The position numbers and the translations under genes were made by a program. Shown one piece after another: positions 58,268 to 64,000 of a stretch of DNA of 64,000 bases. Every line of letters starts with the position of its first letter. The stretch's first letter is position 1. The stretch lies in the NCBI GenBank assembly GCA_964494505.1, contig CAZBRO010000013.1:1-64000 (forward strand). Direction: 5' to 3'. Below the pieces are notes generated by a model that had not been told where the DNA came from, searched no databases, and worked only from the letters and a program-made list of their open reading frames with translations. The DNA is from CAIYRG01 sp964494505. GTDB taxonomy: Bacteria > Pseudomonadota > Alphaproteobacteria > Micropepsales > Micropepsaceae.

Positions 58268-60310
58268 ATGCCAAGGAAAAACGGAGGAAGCGGGCCACGT
58301 TGCGTGGCCCTGGTAGGACCTTACGGCGCAGGCAAGACGACGCTGCTGGAAAGCCTTTTGTGGGTGACGGGCGCCACGCAGCGCAAGGGTACGGTAGCTG
58401 CCGGCAATACGGTCGGCGATGCCTCGCCGGAAGCCCGCGCCCGCCAGATGAGTGTGGAAACCAATTGCGCCACCACCCGCTATATGGATGAGACCTTCAC
58501 GTTTTTGGATTGTCCCGGCTCGATCGAATTCCTGCAGGAAACGCTGAACATTCTTCCCGGCATCGACGCGGCCATCGTCGTCTGCGAGCCCGAAGCGAAC
58601 AAGGCGGCGATGCTGCAGCCCTATCTGAAGCGGCTCGCCGATCTCAACATTCCCCACGCGCTGTTCGTCAACAAGATCGACAAGGCGACGGGCGCTCTGC
58701 GTGAAACCTTGGCCATCCTGCAGGAGGTGGCGCCGAAGCCGCTCGTGCTTCGCCAGATTCCGATCTGGCAGAACGGCATCGCCTCGGGCTTTGTCGATCT
58801 CGCGCTGGAGCGGGCCTATGTTTATCGCGAGCACGCTGCCTCCGAGTTGATCGAGATGGACGATGAGGTCAAGGCGCGCGAGATGGAAGCCCGCTTCCAG
58901 ATGCTGGAAAAGCTCGCCGATTACGACGAGCACCTGATGGAGGAACTGCTCTCCGATATTCCGCCGCCGCGCGATGAAATCTTCGACGATCTCGAGCGCG
59001 ATCTGCAGGCAGGTTTGATCGTGCCTGTAATGATCGGCTCGGCGGGAGGCGACAACGGTGTAAGGCGGCTGTTGAAATTCCTGCGCCATGAAGTGCCCGA
59101 CGTTGCGGCCCTCTGCGCGCGCGCTGGCGTATCGGGAAACGACACCATTGCGCATGTTCTCAAGACCTATCACACCTCCCATGGCGGCAAGCTCAGCCTG
59201 GTGCGGGTGCTCACCGGGCACCTTAAGGATGGCGCCGTGCTCTATCGGCAGGATGGCGCAGATACACGCGTGGGCGGCCTCTTCACGATGCGCGGCGAGA
59301 CGCAGATCAAGCTGGCCGAAGCCGGGCCGGGCGACACGGTGGCGCTTGGCCGCCTGGAAGAGGTGATGACCAGCGAAACGCTGTCGAGCGCCAAGGCGGG
59401 AGCCAAGGTCAAACTGAAGAGCGAGACGCTGACTCCGGTTTACGGACTTGCCATCCACGCCGCCGACCGCAAGGACGAAGTGAAACTCACCGGTGCGATT
59501 CACAAATTGCAGGAGGAGGATCCCTCGCTCCATTTCCGCCAGAACGCGGAGCTGCAGGAAATGTCGCTGGAGGGGCAGGGCGAAATTCACTTAAAGGTCG
59601 CGGCCGAAAAGCTCGCTTCGAAATATGGGCTGAAGATCGATACCCATCGCACGAAGGTCCCTTACAAGGAGACGATCAAAAAACCCGGCAGACAGCATGG
59701 CCGGCACAAGCGCCAATCCGGCGGTCACGGACAGTTCGGCGACGTGCATCTCGAGATCAAGCCGATGCCGCGCGGCACCGGCTTCGTTTTTGAGGACCAG
59801 ATCAAGGGCGGCGTGGTGCCCCGGAATTTCATCCCGTCGGTGGAGAAGGGCATCATCGAATTTCTCAAGGAGGGTCCGCTCGGCTTCCCGGTGGTCGATC
59901 TGGCGGTCGCGCTGGTGGACGGCTCCTTTCACGCGGTGGATTCCTCCGATGCGGCCTTCCAGACGGCCGCGCGCATCGGCATGACCGAAGGCATGCCCAA
60001 CTGCGCTCCGGTTCTCCTGGAGCCCATCATGCGGGTGAAGATCCATGTACCGTCCACTTCGACCGCGGACACCAACAGCGTCATCTCGACGAGGCGGGGC
60101 CGCATCCTGGGCTTCGATTCACGCGCAGGCTGGCGCGGTTGGGACACGGTGGAAGCGGAAATCCCGCAGGCCGAGCTGCACGATCTGATCGTGGAGTTGC
60201 GCTCGCTGACGCAAGGCGTGGGCACATTCGAGATGAAGTTCGACCATCTGGCCGAACTGTCGGGCAAACTTGCGGAAACCGTGGTGGCGGCACGCAAAGC
60301 CGCGGCCTGA
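58268..60310 (+). CDS. elongation factor G paralogue (EF-G-like GTPase)
   Basis: 680 residues from the ATG at 58268, with GGGAG at proper distance. Translational GTPase: P-loop GPYGAGKT (17-24), DCPG as switch II start, NKID for guanine, domain II around KTYHTSHGGKLSLVRVLTG, domain IV HGQFGDVHLEIKPMPRGTGF, and a domain V end. The switch I RGITI of canonical EF-G is replaced by RQMSV, and the first domain is shorter than usual. It is probably not the housekeeping EF-G, which normally sits with rpsL-rpsG-tuf. It may be a specialised ribosome factor. Confidence 0.87.
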   Translation: MPRKNGGSGPRCVALVGPYGAGKTTLLESLLWVTGATQRKGTVAAGNTVGDASPEARARQMSVETNCATTRYMDETFTFLDCPGSIEFLQETLNILPGIDAAIVVCEPEANKAAMLQPYLKRLADLNIPHALFVNKIDKATGALRETLAILQEVAPKPLVLRQIPIWQNGIASGFVDLALERAYVYREHAASELIEMDDEVKAREMEARFQMLEKLADYDEHLMEELLSDIPPPRDEIFDDLERDLQAGLIVPVMIGSAGGDNGVRRLLKFLRHEVPDVAALCARAGVSGNDTIAHVLKTYHTSHGGKLSLVRVLTGHLKDGAVLYRQDGADTRVGGLFTMRGETQIKLAEAGPGDTVALGRLEEVMTSETLSSAKAGAKVKLKSETLTPVYGLAIHAADRKDEVKLTGAIHKLQEEDPSLHFRQNAELQEMSLEGQGEIHLKVAAEKLASKYGLKIDTHRTKVPYKETIKKPGRQHGRHKRQSGGHGQFGDVHLEIKPMPRGTGFVFEDQIKGGVVPRNFIPSVEKGIIEFLKEGPLGFPVVDLAVALVDGSFHAVDSSDAAFQTAARIGMTEGMPNCAPVLLEPIMRVKIHVPSTSTADTNSVISTRRGRILGFDSRAGWRGWDTVEAEIPQAELHDLIVELRSLTQGVGTFEMKFDHLAELSGKLAETVVAARKAAA

Positions 60311-60324
60311 GAAGCGGCTGGCGA

Positions 60325-60347
60325 CCCTCTCCCCGCCGGGGAGAGGG
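60325..60347. repeat. extragenic palindrome after the EF-G-like gene
   Basis: CCCTCTCCCC (60325-60334) pairs with GGGGAGAGGG (60338-60347) with a 3-base turn. No T run follows. It may act as a transcription end or be one of the GC-rich extragenic repeats of this genome. Confidence 0.6.
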
Positions 60348-60394
60348 CCAGCCCTGCTGAATGGGCGCCGCCGAGCGCGGGCGGCTGTGGAAAA

Positions 60395-60808
60395 TTACTG
60401 CAGCTTGAAGGTCACGACGGCCGCCACCGTGGCCGGCATCTCATCGCCGGCGGGTTGTTTGTAGGCCATATTCGCCTTCATATATTGGACGGCGGCGACG
60501 TCCAGGCGAGGAAAGCCGCTCGAGCTTTCCACCACGGCAGCACTCACTGTGCCTTGTTTCGTGAGCGAAACTTTGAGCTTCACCTCCCCCTGCTCGTTCA
60601 TCAATTGCGACTCGGCTGGATAGGCGCTTTCCGCCAGCCGATAGGCGCGGATGTCTTCCGGCTTCGGGCTCGGAGCGGATCCCACGTTCCGGACAAAGTT
60701 GGTGCTCGGAATATGGAACCAATTCGCGTGCGCAGGCGAAACAACAGAAGCGCATAGGAGTGCCAAAGGAAGATAGAACGCTGCTTTCGTTGACTTACGA
60801 TACTGCAT
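60395..60808 (-). CDS. TonB C-terminal-domain-like periplasmic protein
   Basis: 137 residues with a signal peptide (LPLALLCASVVSPAHA). The mature part has the TonB-C fold pattern: GEVKLKVSLTKQGTVSAAVVESSSGFPRLDVAAVQYMKANMAY, then AATVAAVVTFKLQ-like end strand. It lacks the usual long Pro-rich linker and N-terminal anchor, so it is a stand-alone TonB-C domain, not a classic energy transducer. Palindromic sites lie just upstream of its start. Confidence 0.78.
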   Translation of the reverse strand: MQYRKSTKAAFYLPLALLCASVVSPAHANWFHIPSTNFVRNVGSAPSPKPEDIRAYRLAESAYPAESQLMNEQGEVKLKVSLTKQGTVSAAVVESSSGFPRLDVAAVQYMKANMAYKQPAGDEMPATVAAVVTFKLQ

Positions 60809-60843
60809 AGTACTCTCCAGAGTTGGTCCGCTAAAGCGGAGGG

Positions 60844-60893
60844 GCAGCGACCGTCTCTATTGTCGGTCTAGCCAAAAGCGAAACGGTCGCTGC
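60844..60893. repeat. 11-bp inverted repeat upstream of the TonB-like gene
   Basis: GCAGCGACCGT (60844-60854) is the exact reverse complement of ACGGTCGCTGC (60883-60893), 28 bases apart. A smaller dyad TCCGCT-AA-AGCGGA lies at 60827-60840. The whole gap 60809-61232 (424 bases) is AT-rich in the middle (60930-61090) and contains no gene I can support. These dyads may be operators or a transcribed stem-loop. Confidence 0.5.
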
Positions 60894-61232
60894 AGTGCAA
60901 TAAGCAAGGAGCGTGCCACGCATCAGAATTTTATGAGGCTTAAATTTCTGTTTATTTTCAGACTATTGTGCGTCTGATTAGAAACTGTGCAAATCCGGAT
61001 ATGCTCCGGTTTTGGGCGGGAAATGCTGCATCGCACAATATTCAGTCTTCTTTGTCTTATTCAGTCTCTATTTGCGTTCCATTGGTTGTAATGAGCTTTG
61101 CGTACGTGATCCAACGGCGAATCTGCAACGCAAATCCCGCGAACCCGCAGCAGACGGCAGAGCCTTTGGCCACCAAAACGATCAGGACGCGCAGGCGCGA
61201 CATCGGGCGACCGCTGAGCGATAATCGCTGTT

Positions 61233-62483
61233 TTGCCTCTTCCGGTCGGGTCAGCCACCTTGCGCGCGCTTCCGAAATTTCCTCCGCTTGTGTGGGTGCT
61301 GCTTGCCGGCACGTTCCTGACGCGCACGGCCTTCTTCATGATCTGGCCGTTCCTCTCGATCATCCTCATCCGCCGGTTTCAGCTTGCCCCGTCCGACATC
61401 GGACTGATCCTTGGCGCGTCCGCTCTGGCATCGAGCGCGACGGGCTTCTATTCGGGCAATCTGTCGGACCGCTTCGGCCGCCGCGCCATCATGGTTGCGG
61501 GTTCGCTCGGCAGCATCGCCGCCTTCCTGATATTGGCGACGGCCGGCTCCGTGCCGCTTTACGCCATTGGCGCGATCCTCGTCGGTATCTGCCGCTCGGC
61601 GGTCGAGACACCGGGCACGGCGCTGATGTCGGACACCATCCCGGACCGGGCGACCCGCGAGCTTGCCTTTCACGGGCGCTATTTCCTCGCCAATGTCGGC
61701 GCGTCATTGGGACCGCTGGCGGGATTCCTGTTCGGCCTCACCACACAGCAGACGACGTTCTTCATCACGGCGCTGGCCTATGCGGTATTCGCAGCCGTGC
61801 TGGCGCACGCGTTCGGGCGTACGCCGGAAGTCCGAGCGTCCAATACCCACGAGACCGCCAGCTTCGCCAAAGCGGTCAGGACGCTGAACCAGGATCGTCC
61901 TTTCCTGATGCTGATCGTTGCGACCTTTCTCACCTATGTAGCGTATGCCCAGGTGGAATCGACGCTGGTGCAATATCTCAATCTTGACGGCCGCGGCTCG
62001 GGTGTCGCCATGGCGACAGCGGTGGTTGCGGCCAACAGCGCGACGATCATCCTGTTCCAATTTCCGCTGCTCAGGCTGCTGCGCAAATACGACTTGCACG
62101 TTCGTATCCAGGCGGGCATGGCGCTGTTCGTGGCAGGGTTCCTGATCTATGCAGCGCTTCCGCTCACCTATTTTCCCGGTTGGATTTTCGCGACCTGGAT
62201 CCTGAGCCTCGGCGAAGCGATTCTCTTTCCCACATTGAATCTGCAGGCCGACCGCATGGCGCCGGGCCATCTCAAAGGCAGTTATTTCGGAGCCATCATG
62301 CTGAGCATGCTGGGCTTTGCGATTGGGCCGCCTGTCGGCGGTCTCATGCTGCAATATATCGGTGGGCCGGTGACGTTCCTGCTGACGGCCTCGATCACCG
62401 TTCTCGGTGGCGTGGGCTACTGGCAGTCCAGCCGCATGGCAGCAATGGTGGCGGCGCGTGTCTATGCTAGAGTTCGCGAATAG
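61233..62483 (+). CDS. MFS transporter (MdtH-like drug/solute exporter)
   Basis: 416 residues from a TTG, 12 membrane helices. Motif A is GNLSDRFGRRAIMVAGS in loop 2-3, and a related SYFGAIMLSMLGFAIGPPVGGLM lies in the second half. FLTRTAFFMIWPFLSIIL in TM1 and VETPGTALMSDTIPDRATRELAF in loop 4-5 suit the MdtH/MFS_1 group. Proton-driven export or import of an unknown compound. An overlapping long frame from 60968 in another phase is rejected. The DUF1326 gene follows after 16 bases. Confidence 0.87.
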   Translation: MPLPVGSATLRALPKFPPLVWVLLAGTFLTRTAFFMIWPFLSIILIRRFQLAPSDIGLILGASALASSATGFYSGNLSDRFGRRAIMVAGSLGSIAAFLILATAGSVPLYAIGAILVGICRSAVETPGTALMSDTIPDRATRELAFHGRYFLANVGASLGPLAGFLFGLTTQQTTFFITALAYAVFAAVLAHAFGRTPEVRASNTHETASFAKAVRTLNQDRPFLMLIVATFLTYVAYAQVESTLVQYLNLDGRGSGVAMATAVVAANSATIILFQFPLLRLLRKYDLHVRIQAGMALFVAGFLIYAALPLTYFPGWIFATWILSLGEAILFPTLNLQADRMAPGHLKGSYFGAIMLSMLGFAIGPPVGGLMLQYIGGPVTFLLTASITVLGGVGYWQSSRMAAMVAARVYARVRE

Positions 62484-62499
62484 GTATCCGGGGAATGTC

Positions 62500-63135
62500 A
62501 TGACCGACGTGAAATGGACAATCCGGGCGCGCGAATTCGGAAACTGCAATTGCTCCTATGGCTGCCCCTGCCAATTCAACGGTCTGCCGACTCATGGCGA
62601 TTGCCGCGCGATCCTCGCATTCGAGATCAACAGCGGCAATTACGGCGACGTGAAGCTCGATGGCCTGAAGGCTGCGTCCTTATTCGCCTGGCCCGGTCCG
62701 GTCCACAAAGGCCACGGCGAGAGCATGTTCGTGATCGACAGCCGCGCCGATGAGGCCCAGCGCAACGCATTGGTGCGCATCATGTCGGGCAAGGACACCG
62801 AGCCGGGCGCCACCCATTTCAACGTCTTCGCCTCCATGACCGAGACATTTCACGATCCGGTTTTCGCGGACATCGATTTCGACGTGGACATCGCCAAGCG
62901 GCGTGCGCACATCCGCGTGGCGGGCCAGATCGAGGCGCGCGGCGAACCTATCCTGAATCCGGTGACCGGCAACGAACACCGCGTACGGATCGACATGCCG
63001 AACGGATTTGAATTCCGGCTGGCGGAAATCGGCTGCGCCTGGACGAAGACGAACGGGCCGGTGCTGCTCGATCTCTCCGATTCCTTCGGGCTGTTCTGCG
63101 AATTGAACCTGACCCAGAGCGGCGTCATCGATTGA
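62500..63135 (+). CDS. DUF1326 protein
   Basis: 211 residues from the ATG at 62500. It opens WTIRAREFGNCNCSYGCPCQFNGLPTHGDC, the Cys-rich DUF1326 signature (CNCSYGCPCQF), followed by beta-rich sequence with HKGHGESMFVIDSRA and a final conserved Cys (LFCELNLTQ). No signal peptide. DUF1326 genes are commonly paired with DUF2182 membrane proteins, as here three bases apart. Cysteines suggest metal binding, but function is unknown. Confidence 0.88.
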   Translation: MTDVKWTIRAREFGNCNCSYGCPCQFNGLPTHGDCRAILAFEINSGNYGDVKLDGLKAASLFAWPGPVHKGHGESMFVIDSRADEAQRNALVRIMSGKDTEPGATHFNVFASMTETFHDPVFADIDFDVDIAKRRAHIRVAGQIEARGEPILNPVTGNEHRVRIDMPNGFEFRLAEIGCAWTKTNGPVLLDLSDSFGLFCELNLTQSGVID

Positions 63136-63138
63136 ATC

Positions 63139-63957
63139 ATGCCCGATGCCGCCCTCGAACGCGTGCTGAAGCGCGACACCGTCATCCTGGCCGTTGCGCT
63201 GCTGACGCTGACCGCGCTCGCCTGGGCGTATCTGTTCAGGCTCTCGGCCGAGATGTCCGACGCCGCTGCGATGGCGTCGATGCCCGGCATGAACATGCCC
63301 GGCATGGTGATGGGACCGGCGCTGAAGCCCTGGGCGCTTCCCGACTTCGCCTTCACCTTTGCCATGTGGGCAGTGATGATGATCGGCATGATGACGCCTT
63401 CGGCCTCACCCATGATCCTCATCTATGCGCGGGTGGCGCAGCAGGCGAGAGATCAGGGAAAGCCCTTCGCGGCGGCCGGATGGTTCGCGGGCGGCTATCT
63501 CCTGGCCTGGACAGGGTTCGCCGGACTCGCGAGCCTCGCGCAGGGAGCCCTTACCCAGGCGGCGCTGATTACGCCCATGCTGGCGGCCGCAAGCCCCCGC
63601 TTCGGTGGCCTGGTATTGGTAGCGGCCGGCCTCTATCAATTCACGCCCATCAAGGATTCCTGCCTGGCCCAATGCCAGACGCCGCTCTCGTTTCTGCAGC
63701 GCCATGGCGGCTTTAAGCGCGATCCTTTAGGTTCCCTCCGCATGGGCCTCACCCACGGGGTCTATTGCATCGGCTGCTGCTGGGCCTTGATGCTGCTGCT
63801 GTTCGTCGGCGGAGTGATGAACGTGCTGTGGATTGCCGGCCTTTCCGTGCTGGTTTTGCTCGAAAAGGTTGTGCCGCGGGGACGAATTGTTACACGGGGC
63901 GCGGGCTTGGTCCTGATCGCCGCCGGGGCTATATATCTGCTGCATACAGGAACGTGA
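63139..63957 (+). CDS. DUF2182 integral membrane protein
   Basis: 272 residues, about six membrane helices. A Met-rich periplasmic loop after TM1 (MASMPGMNMPGMVMG) resembles copper-binding Met motifs. Then FAMWAVMMIGMMTPSASPMIL, the DUF2182 hallmark AMWxVMMxAMMxP, and LYQFTPIKDSCLAQCQTPLSFL, HGVYCIGCCWALMLLLFVGGVMN. The Met and Cys content suggests a role in copper or metal handling together with the DUF1326 partner. Nothing can be supported in the last 43 bases of the window. Confidence 0.88.
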   Translation: MPDAALERVLKRDTVILAVALLTLTALAWAYLFRLSAEMSDAAAMASMPGMNMPGMVMGPALKPWALPDFAFTFAMWAVMMIGMMTPSASPMILIYARVAQQARDQGKPFAAAGWFAGGYLLAWTGFAGLASLAQGALTQAALITPMLAAASPRFGGLVLVAAGLYQFTPIKDSCLAQCQTPLSFLQRHGGFKRDPLGSLRMGLTHGVYCIGCCWALMLLLFVGGVMNVLWIAGLSVLVLLEKVVPRGRIVTRGAGLVLIAAGAIYLLHTGT

Positions 63958-64000
63958 TTTGCGGCAAGGTTCGGGCCTGCTTAGGCCGACCATGGCCCTG

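Noticed and set aside
60968..61987. 339-residue plus-strand frame overlapping the MFS gene
   Set aside because: It is in a different frame from the MFS transporter, is Arg/His/Pro-rich and has no membrane or domain pattern.
1..64000. CRISPR arrays, tRNA and rRNA genes
   Set aside because: I saw no regularly spaced repeats and no complete tRNA or rRNA structure on either strand.

Overview
This window reads as chromosomal DNA of a GC-rich (about 60 percent or more by eye) Alphaproteobacterium from soil or the rhizosphere. The evidence is a complete-looking protocatechuate 4,5-cleavage (lig) gene set, many small exported enzymes, a Bug-type solute-binding protein, dispersed extragenic palindromes, and a gene-dense layout with ATGA, GTGA and TTGA overlaps. 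A Rhizomicrobium/Micropepsaceae-like host would fit, but this is a guess from style; no rRNA or tRNA gene is present to decide it.

Layout. 0-8.2 kb: small exported proteins (cytochrome c'-like lipoprotein, DUF6152, SYLF, metallo-beta-lactamase fold, class II aldolase, solute-binding protein, isochorismatase-fold protein, DUF1194). 8.2-9.4 kb: an unusual overlapping pair of paralogues with a nucleoside-deoxyribosyltransferase/TIR-like fold, one soluble and one membrane-anchored. 9.5-23 kb: SMP-30 lactonase, cupins, serine hydrolase, ornithine-cyclodeaminase-like protein, a 4,5-dihydroxyphthalate-decarboxylase-like protein, class II aldolase, two FAH-fold hydrolases, a CNB-ZIP fusion, and two gentisate-type ring-cleavage dioxygenases. 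23-26.3 kb: an ArsR repressor with SRPBCC proteins, then two alpha/beta hydrolases. 26.5-36.2 kb: the lig operon (ligK, DUF1932 dehydrogenase, ligJ, dctA, ligI, ligA, ligB, ligC), then an aldo/keto reductase and an M20 peptidase. Together these would take protocatechuate to pyruvate and oxaloacetate. 36.3-42 kb: small exported proteins, tandem DUF4412 paralogues, and tartronate semialdehyde reductase plus glycerate kinase. 42-45.6 kb: methylcitrate cycle (prpB, prpD, prpC). 45.9-48.6 kb: two lipid-linked-sugar type glycosyltransferases. 48.6-52.3 kb: an outer-membrane barrel, histidine kinase and cupredoxin operon.

The accessory part is at 52304-55476. It is an apparent 3.17 kb IS1595-family element with imperfect 18-bp terminal inverted repeats and a perfect 8-bp target duplication (CTTTGTGC). 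Besides its transposase it carries a self-inhibited Fic-family AMP-transferase gene, a small basic ORF, and a strongly folded RNA. That RNA matches what I remember of the HEARO/omega-RNA scaffold of IscB nucleases, yet no IscB-like gene is visible. This orphan omega-RNA inside a DDE-transposase element is the most interesting thing in the window. The element appears to have split an esterase gene (55.6 kb) from the cupredoxin operon.

After the element (55.6-64 kb) come an esterase, an erythromycin-esterase-like protein, an EF-G paralogue, a TonB-like protein, an MFS transporter, and a DUF1326/DUF2182 pair. Several enzyme-fold genes have lost a catalytic residue (isochorismatase-like Cys, alpha/beta-hydrolase Ser, NDT-like Glu), and these are flagged. 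All family assignments come from reading motifs by eye; no database search was run.
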